Assembly: GCF_014636495.1 (NCBI RefSeq)
Contig: NZ_BMEM01000001.1
Location: 1,256,471 to 1,320,470 of the forward strand
Source of the DNA: Ornithinimicrobium tianjinense
GTDB taxonomy: Bacteria > Actinomycetota > Actinomycetes > Actinomycetales > Dermatophilaceae
Direction of reading: 5' to 3'
DNA: 64,000 bases
Shown piece after piece: positions 34,720-46,157 of the stretch. Positions within the stretch are counted from its first letter, which is position 1. Every line of letters begins with the position of its first letter. The notes under the pieces were generated by a model that was not told the origin of the DNA, did not search any database, and saw only the letters and a program-made list of their open reading frames with translations. The position numbers were made by a program, and so were the translations under genes.

Positions 34720-35933
34720 CCCAGCCCACCGCAGATCCCTCCGGCGCCCCGCTCCGTCCTGCGGGGGACCCGGTCCGTCCCGCCGAGGCCCAGGTCGTGG
34801 CCGAGCTGGAGGAGACGCTGAGCCAGGCCCAGGACACGCGCGTCTTCCCCTACCAGGCCGTCGTCCTCACCTCCTTCGGCGGGCCCGAGGGCCCCGAGGA
34901 GGTCATGCCGTTCCTGCGCCGGGTCACCGGTGGGCGAGGCATCCCGGACGAGCGGCTGGCCGAGGTCGCCGAGCACTACCTGCACTTCGGCGGCCGCAGC
35001 CCGATCAACGACCAGAACCGGGCCCTCGTCGCGGCCCTGCGCGAGGAGCTGGACCGTCGCGAGCTCGCGGTCCCGGTCCTGTTCGGCAACCGCAACTCCG
35101 AGCCCTTCCTCGTGGACACGCTGCGTCAGGCGCACGAGGAGGGGATGACCCGCGTGCTCGCGGTCACCACGAGCGCCTACTCCTGCTACTCCTCCTGCCG
35201 TCAGTACCGCGAGGACATCGCCGCCGCGATCGACCAGCTCGCCGACGAGGGCCGCTCGCTCGCGGTCGACAAGGTCCGGCAGTTCTGGAACCACCCCGGC
35301 TTCTCGCGGGCCAACGCCCGCCTGGTCACCGAGTCCGTCCGCGCCCTGCGCGAGCGGACCGGCCAGACCCCGCACCTGGTCTTCGTCACCCACTCCCTGC
35401 CCGTCGCGATGGACGACACCTCCGGCCCCGGCGACGGCGAGGGCAACCTCTACTCCCGCCAGCACCACGAGCTCGCGGCCGCGATCGCCGCGGAGGCCGC
35501 GACGACCCTGGGGGTCGAGGTGGAGCACGACCTGACCTACTGCTCGCGCTCCGGCCCGCCCACCCAGCCCTGGCTCGAGCCGGACGTCAACGACCACCTG
35601 CGTGAGCTCCACGCGCGGGGCGTCCGGCACGTCGTGCTCGCGCCCATCGGCTTCGTGTCCGACCACATGGAGGTCGTCTTCGACCTCGACACCGAGGCGG
35701 TCGAGACGGCGCAGGAGCTCGGGATCGACCTGCTCCGCGCGCCCACGGTCGGCACGGACACCGAGTTCGTCGTCGGCCTGGTCGACCTCGTCCTCGAGCG
35801 CGCCGCCCAGGCCCGCGGGGAGTCCGTCCCGACGCCGACCTGGCCCGGGGACGACGCCCGCCCCGCCGTCTGCCTGCCCGGCTGCTGCCCCAACCTGCGC
35901 ACCGCGAAGCCGGCGGCCTGCGGGTCGGACTGA
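34716..35933 (+). CDS. hemH: Coproporphyrin III ferrochelatase
   Basis: 405 residues. Ferrochelatase landmarks: VLTSFGGPEGPEEVMPFLRR, the FGNRNSEPFLVDTL strand, VLAVTTSAYSCYSSCRQYRE with the catalytic His replaced by the local Ser/Cys run, VFVTHSLPVAM, LTYCSRSGPPTQPW and APIGFVSDHMEVVFDLD with the metal-inserting His. It inserts ferrous iron into coproporphyrin III in the actinobacterial heme route. The C-terminal tail AVCLPGCCPNL with a later Cys is the [2Fe-2S] region seen in actinobacterial enzymes. The extended N terminus (about 45 residues) is unusual and low-complexity. Co-translated with the TRIC gene; the next gene overlaps by one base. Confidence 0.92.
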   Translation: MTQPTADPSGAPLRPAGDPVRPAEAQVVAELEETLSQAQDTRVFPYQAVVLTSFGGPEGPEEVMPFLRRVTGGRGIPDERLAEVAEHYLHFGGRSPINDQNRALVAALREELDRRELAVPVLFGNRNSEPFLVDTLRQAHEEGMTRVLAVTTSAYSCYSSCRQYREDIAAAIDQLADEGRSLAVDKVRQFWNHPGFSRANARLVTESVRALRERTGQTPHLVFVTHSLPVAMDDTSGPGDGEGNLYSRQHHELAAAIAAEAATTLGVEVEHDLTYCSRSGPPTQPWLEPDVNDHLRELHARGVRHVVLAPIGFVSDHMEVVFDLDTEAVETAQELGIDLLRAPTVGTDTEFVVGLVDLVLERAAQARGESVPTPTWPGDDARPAVCLPGCCPNLRTAKPAACGSD

Positions 35934-36808
35934 TGGTGCGGGGCGACGACGCGAGCACGAGCGACGAGACGCTGCGCGAGCTGGAGCAGCTGGCGGTCGC
36001 CGTCGCCGAGGAGGCCGGCGCCCTCGTCCGCGACGAGCGGCCCGACCGGACGGTGGTCGACCGCACGAAGTCGACCGACCTCGACATCGTCACGGTGATG
36101 GACACCCGCTCCGAGCAGCTCATCCGGAGCCGCCTCGCGTCGGCCCGCCCGGACGACGGGGTGCTCGGCGAGGAGGAGGGGCTGGTCAGCGGCCGGTCCG
36201 GGCTCACCTGGGTCGTCGACCCCATCGACGGGACGGTCAACTACCTCTACGGCCTGCCCGGGTATGCCGTCTCCGTCGCCGTCGTCACGGGCGACCCCAC
36301 GCGTCCCGGCGCCTGGGAGCCGGTGGCTTGCGCGGTCGTCAACCCCAGCACGGGGGAGACCTTCCACGCCCGGGCCGGCGGGGGAGCGCACGTCACCGCG
36401 GCGGGCCCCTGGGCCACCGGAGGGGAGCGCGCGCGGCATACCCGGCGCCTCGAGGTCAGCACCGCGACCGACCTGGGCTCCCTGCTCGTGGCGACCGGGT
36501 TCGCCTACGACCGGGCGGTGCGCGAGGGCCAGGCGGCGACAGTGGCCGCGCTGCTTCCTCGGGTGCGCGACGTACGGCGGCTGGGGGCCGCGGCCCTGGA
36601 CCTCGCGCACGTCGCCGCGGGGCGCGTGGACGCCTACTACGAGCGCGGTGTCAAGGCGTGGGACATCGCCGCCGGCATCCTGCTGGTCACCGAGGCTGGC
36701 GGCGTGGTCTCGGGCGCCCGGCCGGACCTGCCGCCCTCGCCCTCGCTCACCGTCGCGGGCGGGCGGGGTGCCCACGCGACCCTGCTCGCCGAGCTCGCCG
36801 TCGCCTGA
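35933..36808 (+). CDS. Inositol monophosphatase family protein (SuhB-like)
   Basis: 291 residues. IMPase motifs: DIVTVMDTRSEQLIRSRL, the metal-binding GEEEG, WVVDPIDGTVNYLYGLPGYA and, late, ERGVKAWDIAAGILLVTEAG. The family dephosphorylates myo-inositol phosphates and related sugars; in Actinobacteria it feeds inositol lipids and mycothiol. The insertion TFHARAGGGAHVTAAGPWAT is typical. A suhB-like gene upstream of DUF4193 and dut is the conserved actinobacterial order. GGTATGCCGTC encodes part of PGYAVS using TAT rather than TAC. Its start overlaps the hemH stop by one base. Confidence 0.88.
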   Translation: MVRGDDASTSDETLRELEQLAVAVAEEAGALVRDERPDRTVVDRTKSTDLDIVTVMDTRSEQLIRSRLASARPDDGVLGEEEGLVSGRSGLTWVVDPIDGTVNYLYGLPGYAVSVAVVTGDPTRPGAWEPVACAVVNPSTGETFHARAGGGAHVTAAGPWATGGERARHTRRLEVSTATDLGSLLVATGFAYDRAVREGQAATVAALLPRVRDVRRLGAAALDLAHVAAGRVDAYYERGVKAWDIAAGILLVTEAGGVVSGARPDLPPSPSLTVAGGRGAHATLLAELAVA

Positions 36809-36946
36809 GCCGGCCGGGTTCGCGTCGGACCCCCTTCATAGGGCACAATCCGCCCCGGCAGCAGGGCGTTGCCCCCTGGGCACAAAACGGGGGTCCCGTG
36901 CGTTCTGGACGGCTGAGACGCATTCGATCGTGACGAAGGAGAGGCT

Positions 36947-37246
36947 ATGGCGACCGACTACGACGCCCCACGCAAGACCGAGGACGAGCTCAACGAGGAC
37001 TCGATCGAGGAGCTGAAGGCCCGGCGCAACGACAAGAGCTCGGGCAACGTCGACGTCGACGAGACCGACGTGGCCGAGGGCTTCGAGCTGCCCGGTGCCG
37101 ACCTGTCCAACGTCGAGCTGTCCGTGCACGTGCTGCCGCGCCAGCAGGACGAGTTCACCTGCTCCCGGTGCTTCCTGGTGCACCACCGCAGCCAGCTGGC
37201 CAAGGAGGTCGGCGGACTGCCGGTCTGCTCCGAGTGCGCCGCCTGA
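36947..37246 (+). CDS. DUF4193 zinc-ribbon-like protein
   Basis: 99 residues, ATG 36947 after GAAGGAGAG. Acidic first half ([35 protein letters not shown]) and a C-terminal treble-clef pattern with two Cys pairs, [11 protein letters not shown] and LPVCSECAA. It matches DUF4193, a conserved single-copy actinobacterial protein of unknown role that is normally next to dut. The 138-base spacer before it carries a TTCATAGGGCACAAT region that could be its promoter. Seven bases separate its stop from the dut start. Confidence 0.88.
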   Translation: MATDYDAPRKTEDELNEDSIEELKARRNDKSSGNVDVDETDVAEGFELPGADLSNVELSVHVLPRQQDEFTCSRCFLVHHRSQLAKEVGGLPVCSECAA

Positions 37247-37253
37247 CGCACCG

Positions 37254-37718
37254 ATGCTGACCGTCCCGGTGGCGCTGCGCCGCCTCGACCCCGACCTGCC
37301 GGTCCCCCGGCAGGCCCGGGCGGGCGACGCGGGGGTCGACCTGCACGCGCGCGAGGCCGTGACCCTCGCGCCGGGGGAGCGTGCCCTCGTCGCCACCGGC
37401 GTCGCGATCGCCCTGCCCGAGGGGTATGCCGCGTTCGTCCACCCGCGCAGCGGGCTGGCGGCCCGGCACGGGGTGTCCATCGTCAACGCGCCCGGGACGG
37501 TGGACGCGGGTTACCGTGGTGAGATCCTGGTCAACCTGGTGAACACCGACACCCGTGAGCCGTTCGAGGTCCGCCGGGGGGACCGCATCGCCCAGCTCGT
37601 GGTGCAGCAGGTCGCCACCCCGGTCTTCGAGGTGGTCGACGAGCTCCCCGCCTCCGAGCGTGGGGACGGCGGTCACGGCCACACCGGGACCGAGGAGACG
37701 GTGGCGCACGCCACCTGA
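37254..37718 (+). CDS. dut: dUTP diphosphatase
   Basis: 154 residues. The five dUTPase motifs are present: [45 protein letters not shown] with the catalytic Asp, [12 protein letters not shown] and the C-terminal glycine-rich arm [10 protein letters not shown], which differs from the usual GGFGSTG by His in the Phe position. The trimeric enzyme hydrolyses dUTP to dUMP, limiting uracil in DNA. It lies in the conserved DUF4193-dut-DUF3710 order. Confidence 0.93.
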   Translation: MLTVPVALRRLDPDLPVPRQARAGDAGVDLHAREAVTLAPGERALVATGVAIALPEGYAAFVHPRSGLAARHGVSIVNAPGTVDAGYRGEILVNLVNTDTREPFEVRRGDRIAQLVVQQVATPVFEVVDELPASERGDGGHGHTGTEETVAHAT

Positions 37719-37792
37719 GCAGACGCGCGTGCCCGACGGGGCACGTCACCGCCGGTCGCCACGACCGGCACGACACGAAGGACTGACCCACC

Positions 37793-38710
37793 GTGGGACT
37801 GTTTGGCCGCAAGAAGACCGCGCCCGTCGACGACGTTGACGTGCTGCTCGAGGAGACCGAGGACGCGTCGGCGCGACCCGAGCCCGCCCCGGGCGAGCCC
37901 GGCGTCGACCGTGACTGGGACCGTCCCACCGACGGCCCCTACGACGTCTCCGAGTGGTCCGACCTCGAGGGCCGGGTCGACCTCGGCGCGCTGCGGCTGC
38001 CCGCGCTCGCGGGGATGCAGATGCGCCTGGACATCGAGCAGGGCAGCGGTCGGGTCGTCGGCGCCACCCTCGGCTTCGGCGCCTCGCAGGCGCAGGTCCA
38101 GGTCTTCGCCGCCCCCCGCACGATGGGGCTCTGGGACGAGCTGCGCCCCGAGATCGCCCGCGGGCTGGTCGACGCCGGAGGCGCGGCCGAGGTCGTCAGC
38201 GGGCCGCTCGGCAAGGAGCTGCGTGCCCGCATGCCCGGGCGCGCCCCCGACGGCCGGGTCGCCTTCCAGCCCGCCCGCTTCCTCGGCATCGACGGGCCTC
38301 GCTGGTTCCTTCGCGTCGTGGTCAACGGGCCGGCCGCCACCGACGACGCCCAGCTGGCGCCGATCCTGGCCTACGTCCGCCGCATCGTCGTGCGACGCGG
38401 CGACGAGCCCCGCCCGCCGCGCGAGGTGCTCGAGCTGAGCGCGCCCAAGGGGGTGCTCGAGGCCGCGGCCAAGCAGGCGCAGGCCCGTCGTGAGCAGGCC
38501 GCCCGCGAGGCGGTGCAGGAGGTCGCGCGGCAGGCGCCGTCGCTGACCCGCACGGACGCGACCCGCCTGGCGGGGATCAGCCCGGGTGCGCCCGGCGCGC
38601 CGACGGGTGCCGGGGCGCCGCAGGTCCGCGAGGCCGGCCGGCACCGCTCCGCCCCCGAGCCGGCCCCGACCGAGGCACCCAAGGCGCCCTCCAACCCCGA
38701 GTTCACGTGA
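37793..38710 (+). CDS. DUF3710 family protein
   Basis: 305 residues from GTG 37793 with GAAGGA upstream. MGLFGRKK opening, GPYDVSEWSDLEGRVDLGAL and a late PILAYVRRIVVRRGDEPRPP match DUF3710, a conserved actinobacterial protein with unknown function. The last 60 residues are low-complexity and disordered. The stop overlaps DUF3159 by GTGA. Position between dut and DUF3159 is the standard gene order. Confidence 0.88.
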   Translation: MGLFGRKKTAPVDDVDVLLEETEDASARPEPAPGEPGVDRDWDRPTDGPYDVSEWSDLEGRVDLGALRLPALAGMQMRLDIEQGSGRVVGATLGFGASQAQVQVFAAPRTMGLWDELRPEIARGLVDAGGAAEVVSGPLGKELRARMPGRAPDGRVAFQPARFLGIDGPRWFLRVVVNGPAATDDAQLAPILAYVRRIVVRRGDEPRPPREVLELSAPKGVLEAAAKQAQARREQAAREAVQEVARQAPSLTRTDATRLAGISPGAPGAPTGAGAPQVREAGRHRSAPEPAPTEAPKAPSNPEFT

Positions 38711-39381
38711 ACGCGACCGTCGAGCAGGTCATCCGGCGCCGGATCAGCGACGCCCTCGGCGGGTGGTACGGCTCGCTCGAGACCGCCCTGCCCACTGTCG
38801 CGTTCGTGGTCGCGTGGATCGTCACCGACCGCGTGGCGATCGGGGTGGCCGCGTCCGCCGTGGTCCTGGTCGTCCTCGCGGTCGTCCGCGGCGTCGTCGG
38901 CGGGTCCTGGCGCTTCCTCGCCTCGGCGCTCCTCGCCACCGCCCTGGCGTCGTTCTTCGCCCTCCGGTCGGGGGAGGCGGAGGACGCCTTCCTCCCGGGC
39001 ATCCTCCTCAGCGCCCTGTATGGCGTGGGTGCGCTCGTCTCGATCCTGACCCGCTGGCCGCTGGTCGGTTTCGTGGTCGGCATGGGGGACCCGGAGTTCG
39101 CCGAGCGACCCACCGCGTGGCGGCGGGACAAGGGTCTGGTGACCGTCTGCACCCGGCTGACGTGGGTTCTGGTGGCGCTCTTCGCCCTCCGCGTCGCCAT
39201 CATGCTCCCGCTCTACCTCGCAGGGGAGGTGGCCTGGCTCGGCGTGGCGAAGATCGGCCTGGGCTGGCCCGCCTACCTGCTCGCCATCGTGGTCATGGGG
39301 GTGCTGCTGGCCACCGGCCACACGGCCCAGACCGCCGACGGCGGGGCTGAGGACGTCACCGAACGCATGGAGCGGGCGTGA
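38707..39381 (+). CDS. DUF3159 membrane protein
   Basis: 224 residues with about six membrane segments, starting EQVIRRRISDALGGWYGSLE and containing the internal motif VVRGVVGGSWRFL and the loop GDPEFAERPTAWRRDKGLVT, all features of DUF3159 (VC_2705-like actinobacterial family). Overlaps the DUF3710 stop and the following methyltransferase start by four bases each, so three genes are translated as a chain. Function unknown; in other Actinobacteria potassium-uptake (TrkA) genes usually follow, but here they are absent. Confidence 0.87.
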   Translation: MNATVEQVIRRRISDALGGWYGSLETALPTVAFVVAWIVTDRVAIGVAASAVVLVVLAVVRGVVGGSWRFLASALLATALASFFALRSGEAEDAFLPGILLSALYGVGALVSILTRWPLVGFVVGMGDPEFAERPTAWRRDKGLVTVCTRLTWVLVALFALRVAIMLPLYLAGEVAWLGVAKIGLGWPAYLLAIVVMGVLLATGHTAQTADGGAEDVTERMERA

Positions 39382-40691
39382 CCGGACCGGACCGTCCCGC
39401 CACCGGGCTCGACGTCGGTGACGTCGTCACGGTGGAGGTCGGTCCGGTGGCGCACGGCGGCCACTGCGTGGCCCGCCACGGCGACCACGGGCAGGTGCTG
39501 TTCGTCCGCCACGCGCTGCCCGGCGAGCAGGTCCGGGCGCTCGTCACCGAGCTCGGCCCGGGCGGTCGGTTCGTGCGCGCCGACGCCGTCGAGGTGCTGG
39601 AGGCCTCGCCGGACCGTGTGACGCCACCCTGCCCCTACGCCGGCCCCGGACGCTGCGGCGGCTGCGACTGGCAGCACGCCACCCCGGCGGCCCAGCGCGA
39701 CCTCAAGGCGGCCGTCGTGACCGAGCAGCTGGTCCGCCTCGGGGGTCTCACCCCTGCGCAGGTCGAGGCGCTGCGCGTCCGTTGCGAGCCGGTCCCCGGG
39801 GACACCGAGGGGCTCGGCTGGCGCACGCGGGTGGAGGTGGCGGTCGAGCGTCGGGGTGACGGCAGCACGGTGACCGGGCTGCGCCGCCACCGCTCGCACG
39901 AGGTCGTCCCGGTCGACCGGTGCCTCATCGCGCACGCCTCGGTGGACGCGACCGGCGTGCTCGGCGGACCTCCGCCGCCTGCCCCGGTCGTGGCGCTGGA
40001 CGTCGTCGCCCCCTCCGTGGGCGAGCCGGTCGTGGTGCCGCTCGTGGCCCCGCGCCGCATCCGCGGGGCGGCCAGGCGAGGCGCACGGCATACCCCCGTC
40101 CCTTCCGGCCCCGTGCCGGAGGTGACCGAACGCGTCGGCGAGCACCGCTTCACCCTCTCCGCCCGTGGCTTCTGGCAGGTGCACCCCGGCGCGGCGGCGA
40201 CGTTCACGGCGCAGGTGATGGCCTGGCTGGACCCGCAGGCGGGGGAGCGGGCGCTCGACCTCTACGCGGGCGTGGGGCTGTTCGCCGTGCCGCTCGCGGA
40301 GGCTGTCGGATCCACCGGCTCCGTCCTGGCCGTCGAGGCCGACCGGGAGGCAGCCGAGGCAGCGGCCCGTCACCTCGCCGAGCGGCCGTGGGCGCAGGCG
40401 GTGGCCGAGCCCACCGAGCGGGCGCTCGACCGCCTGGTGGCGCAGGGGGAGCGGGCGGACGTCGTGGTCCTGGACCCGCCCCGCAGCGGGGCCGGTCCCG
40501 CGGTCGTCGCCGCCGTCGCAGCGCTGCGGCCCCGTGCGGTCGTGTATGTCGCGTGCGACCCTGCGGCGCTGGCCAGGGACCTGCGCGCGGCGCGCGAGCA
40601 CGGGCTGGAGCTGGTCGGGCTGCGCGTCCTGGACGCCTTCCCGATGACGCACCACGTGGAGTGTCTGGCGCTCCTGCGCCCGCACGCCTGA
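39378..40691 (+). CDS. TrmA/RlmC/RlmD-type rRNA or tRNA uracil-C5 methyltransferase
   Basis: 437 residues. The N-terminal TRAM domain (VVTVEVGPVAHGGHCVARHG) precedes an iron-sulfur cluster region with Cys pairs (TPPCPYAGPGRCGGCDWQH) and the class I SAM methyltransferase core RALDLYAGVGLFAVPLAEA, VVVLDPPRSGAG and a catalytic-Cys motif CDPAALARDLR. It methylates C5 of a uridine in rRNA or tRNA; which one is not evident. GTGA overlap with DUF3159. One CGGCATACC motif here uses a rare CAT codon. Confidence 0.88.
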   Translation: MTGPDRPATGLDVGDVVTVEVGPVAHGGHCVARHGDHGQVLFVRHALPGEQVRALVTELGPGGRFVRADAVEVLEASPDRVTPPCPYAGPGRCGGCDWQHATPAAQRDLKAAVVTEQLVRLGGLTPAQVEALRVRCEPVPGDTEGLGWRTRVEVAVERRGDGSTVTGLRRHRSHEVVPVDRCLIAHASVDATGVLGGPPPPAPVVALDVVAPSVGEPVVVPLVAPRRIRGAARRGARHTPVPSGPVPEVTERVGEHRFTLSARGFWQVHPGAAATFTAQVMAWLDPQAGERALDLYAGVGLFAVPLAEAVGSTGSVLAVEADREAAEAAARHLAERPWAQAVAEPTERALDRLVAQGERADVVVLDPPRSGAGPAVVAAVAALRPRAVVYVACDPAALARDLRAAREHGLELVGLRVLDAFPMTHHVECLALLRPHA

Positions 40692-40765
40692 GACCGCGAT
40701 GCGGCAGGATGGCCCTGAGGCCCGCCACGCCCGCCCAGCTTTTGGCGAACCGGCGCCGCCTGAGA

Positions 40766-40783
40766 TATCTTGATGTCAAGATA
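40766..40783 (+). promoter_or_regulatory. Palindromic operator upstream of aconitase
   Basis: TATCTTGATGTCAAGATA: two perfect 8-base arms with a 2-base centre, 33 bases before the acnA start codon. It is AT-rich in a GC-rich stretch and has the size of a dimeric repressor site. It probably overlaps the promoter and controls the TCA enzyme. The binding regulator is not identified. Confidence 0.65.
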
Positions 40784-40815
40784 AATGGTCCCCGCCAGCA
40801 AGAGGAGCGATCACG

Positions 40816-43632
<2,817 letters not shown>

Positions 43633-43653
43633 CGAGCGCCGCACGGCATACCC

Positions 43654-43687
43654 GACGCCCCGCCGACCACCCGGTCGGCGGGGCGTC
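43654..43687. terminator. Bidirectional hairpin between acnA and ppk2
   Basis: GACGCCCCGCCGAC (43654-43667) and its perfect complement (43674-43687) with a 6-base loop, in the 59-base gap between convergent acnA and ppk2. It can act on both transcripts. No T-tract. Confidence 0.75.
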
Positions 43688-43691
43688 GCCG

Positions 43692-44546
43692 TCAGCCCAT
43701 GTCCTCCCGGTGCCGACGCACGGGGCGCCCTTCCCGCTCGCCCACCTCGGCAGCATGGTCGGGCACCTCGGTCTGCAGGGAGCGGTCGGTGCGCTGGTAG
43801 CCGGTGGACGGCGGTCGCTCCGGCATCGTCAGCTCAGGCAGCGCGACCTCCTCGTACGGGATGGAGGAGAGCAGGTGGGCGATCATGTTGATCCGGGCCG
43901 AGCGCTTGTCGTCGCTCTCGACGACGTACCAGGGCGCCTCGGGGATGTCGGTGTGGACGAACATCTCGTCCTTGGCCCGGCTGTAGGACTCCCAGCGGGT
44001 CAGGCTCTCCAGGTCGGTGGGGGAGAGCTTCCAGCGGCGCATCGGGTCGTCCAGCCGGGAGCGGAACCGCCTCTCCTGCTCGGCGTCGGAGACCGAGAAC
44101 CAGTACTTGCGCAGCATGATCCCGTCCTCGACGAGCAGCCGCTCGAAGATGGGGCACTGGTGCAGGAAGCGGCGGTGCTCCTCGGGGGTGCAGTAGCCCA
44201 TGACCCGTTCGACTCCGGCGCGGTTGTACCAGGACCGGTCGAACAGCCGGATCTCGCCCGCGGCCGGCAGGTGCTCGACGTAGCGCTGGAAGTACCACTG
44301 CGTCTGCTGCCGCTCGGTCGGGGCCGGCAGCGCGACGATCTGCGTCTGGCGCGGCGAGAGGTACTCGATGACCCGCTTGATCGCGCCGCCCTTGCCCGCG
44401 GCGTCGCGGCCCTCGAAGATGACGACGAGCCGCTGCTCGGTCGCCCGGATCCACTCCTGGAGCTTGACGAGCTCGCCCTGCAGCCGGAACAGCTCGCCCT
44501 CGTAGACCTTGCGGTCGAGCTTGCGGGGCTTCTCCTCGTGCGCCAT
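43692..44546 (-). CDS. ppk2: Polyphosphate kinase 2
   Basis: 284 residues from ATG 44546. PPK2 motifs: VIFEGRDAAGKGGAIKRVIE (Walker A), FDRSWYNRAGVERVMGYC (Walker B and lid) and KYWFSVSDAEQERRFRSRLD, followed by RWESYSRAKDEMFVHTD. Class I PPK2 enzymes move phosphate between polyphosphate and nucleoside di- or triphosphates. The C terminus (GEREGRPVRRHREDMG) is polar. Its spacer to the divergent VOC gene holds a duplicated palindrome, which may regulate both. Confidence 0.93.
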   Translation of the reverse strand: MAHEEKPRKLDRKVYEGELFRLQGELVKLQEWIRATEQRLVVIFEGRDAAGKGGAIKRVIEYLSPRQTQIVALPAPTERQQTQWYFQRYVEHLPAAGEIRLFDRSWYNRAGVERVMGYCTPEEHRRFLHQCPIFERLLVEDGIMLRKYWFSVSDAEQERRFRSRLDDPMRRWKLSPTDLESLTRWESYSRAKDEMFVHTDIPEAPWYVVESDDKRSARINMIAHLLSSIPYEEVALPELTMPERPPSTGYQRTDRSLQTEVPDHAAEVGEREGRPVRRHREDMG

Positions 44547-44594
44547 GCCCACATCGTGCACCCTTGTGCCGAGTGCCGTCGTGGGGAACGGGCC

Positions 44595-44682
44595 GCGTGC
44601 ACGAGTCACTCACGTGAGTGGTTGGAGCCCGCGATCCGGCGGTATGGCGTGCACGAGCCACTCACGTGAGTGGTTGGAGCCC
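44595..44682. repeat. Two 36-base direct repeats each containing a CACGTG palindrome
   Basis: Copies at 44595-44630 and 44647-44682 are identical except one base (T/C at the twelfth position). Each contains the 14-base perfect palindrome CACTCACGTGAGTG (16 bases in copy 2) followed by GTTGGAGCCC. They are spaced 52 bases start to start and lie between the divergent ppk2 and VOC genes. Likely a paired operator; a GGTATGGCGTG motif sits between them (44641-44651). Confidence 0.75.
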
Positions 44683-44758
44683 CTCAGCCAACGGTCGGGA
44701 ATGAACGGGCGGGCGCGCGCGCTAAGTAAGTGACACGTCATACACAACTGGAGGAAGC

Positions 44759-45649
44759 GTGAGCCCGACCTCGACCGCCCGCACCGACCGACTGGCCGCC
44801 GACACCGCGATGGGTCCGGTGACCCTCGACGTCGCCGACCTCGCCGGGATGACCGCCTTCTACCGCGACGTCATCACCCTGCAGGTGATCTCCGAGGACG
44901 GGCCGGTGGTGACGCTCGGCCGCGGCTCGACGCCGGTCGTCATCCTGCGGCACAGCCCCGCGCTCAAGCACGCGGCCCCCGGCTCCGCCGGGCTGTTCCA
45001 CACCGCGATCCTCTTCCCCACCCAGACCGCGCTCGCGGCAGCGCTCGCGTCCGTGGCCCAGAAGGCGCCGCGCCGCTTCACCGGCAGCGCCGACCACCTC
45101 GTGAGCCAGGCCTTCTACCTGGACGACCCGGAGGGCAACGGCATCGAGCTCTACTGGGACCGCGACCGCTCGCAGTGGAGCTGGGTGCACGGGCAGGTCG
45201 AGATGGCCACGCTGTACCTGGACCCCAACGACTTCCTCCGGGAGCACCTCACCCCCGAGGCTCTCGAGAGCCCCGGCTCGGGTGACGCCGTCGTCGGCCA
45301 CGTGCACCTGTCGGTCGGCGACACCGCGTCGGCCAAGGAGTTCTACGTCGACCGCCTCGGGTTCGACACCACGGCCACGGTCGGCAACCAGGCGCTGTTC
45401 GTCAGCGCCGGCGGCTACCACCACCACATGGCGATGAACGTGTGGAACAGCCGGGGCGCCGGCCGCCGGTTCCCGAGCCTGGGGCTGGGTCAGGTCGACA
45501 TCGACCTGCCGTCGTCCGACGACGTGGGCGCGCTCACCGAGCGGATGCGCCACTTCGGGGTGCAGGCCGCCGACGATGGCCGCACCGTCTCCTTCGAGGA
45601 CCCGTGGGCCAACAGGATCCACGTGCGGGTCGCGGGCGTGGAGGGCTGA
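44759..45649 (+). CDS. VOC-family protein, two glyoxalase/extradiol dioxygenase-like domains
   Basis: 296 residues from GTG 44759, with GGAGGAAGC just upstream. Two VOC modules: the first around TMGPVTLDV to [13 protein letters not shown], the second around [20 protein letters not shown] to [13 protein letters not shown]. Potential metal ligands include the first-domain His (FHTAIL) and Glu (GIELYW), and the second-domain HVHLS and YHHHMAM. It is annotated in the catechol-2,3-dioxygenase/CatE group; the substrate is unknown. The 5' spacer has a duplicated palindrome and a TAAGTAAGTGACACGTCATAC stretch that may hold the promoter. Confidence 0.83.
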   Translation: MSPTSTARTDRLAADTAMGPVTLDVADLAGMTAFYRDVITLQVISEDGPVVTLGRGSTPVVILRHSPALKHAAPGSAGLFHTAILFPTQTALAAALASVAQKAPRRFTGSADHLVSQAFYLDDPEGNGIELYWDRDRSQWSWVHGQVEMATLYLDPNDFLREHLTPEALESPGSGDAVVGHVHLSVGDTASAKEFYVDRLGFDTTATVGNQALFVSAGGYHHHMAMNVWNSRGAGRRFPSLGLGQVDIDLPSSDDVGALTERMRHFGVQAADDGRTVSFEDPWANRIHVRVAGVEG

Positions 45650-45659
45650 GCATCCTCGG

Positions 45660-46019
45660 CTAGCGCATCGGGGCGCGCAGCCGCAGCGCCTCGAGCAGCA
45701 GGCCGGCGGCGCGGTGGTTGGCGCGCAGCCGCAGCCCCTCCCGGGCCAACGAGTCGAGCACGTCGCCCAGGCTCCCGGGAGGCAGCAGCGGCCCGAGCTC
45801 GGGGCGCACGTCGCGCCACGCGCCGCGCATGGCCTCCAGCTGCGCCTCCAGGTGGCGGGTCGCGACCCAGGCGAGCGCCGCCGGGTGCTTGCGCCAGGCG
45901 CGGTAGGCGCGGTAGTCCGCCGGGCACTGGTCGAGCAGCCAGGAGACCGCGGCCTCCTCCCAGCCGGACACGCCGGCCGGCGGGACCCGGTCAGGCCATC
46001 CAGGCGGTCCGCTCGACAT
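45660..46019 (-). CDS. Small conserved-looking protein of unknown function
   Basis: 119 residues from ATG 46019. Rich in Leu, Arg and Trp, with an alpha-helical pattern ([20 protein letters not shown], then [20 protein letters not shown]). I do not recognise a family. A TACACT hexamer ends six bases before the ATG and there is no Shine-Dalgarno, fitting a leaderless transcript. Convergent with the VOC gene and divergent from dxs. Codon choice is native (GC-rich third positions). Confidence 0.6.
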   Translation of the reverse strand: MSSGPPGWPDRVPPAGVSGWEEAAVSWLLDQCPADYRAYRAWRKHPAALAWVATRHLEAQLEAMRGAWRDVRPELGPLLPPGSLGDVLDSLAREGLRLRANHRAAGLLLEALRLRAPMR

Positions 46020-46157
46020 AGAACAAGTGTACGACTCCTCGCGGACGGGGCGGTCGCCGTCGAGACGGGCGTCCAGCAGGTCCTCAGCCTCCGGGAACTA
46101 CACTGGCCGGGATCATTCGCCGACAGGGCCGTTCGGCCGCAGGAGGACGACAGAGCC

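Noticed and set aside
34716-34850. Possible membrane or export signal in the long ferrochelatase N terminus
   Set aside because: The segment is Pro/Ala-rich and not hydrophobic; more likely a disordered extension or an alternative start.
44595-44682. Possible CRISPR array from two identical repeats
   Set aside because: Only two copies, a 16-base spacer and a non-CRISPR palindrome; no cas genes.
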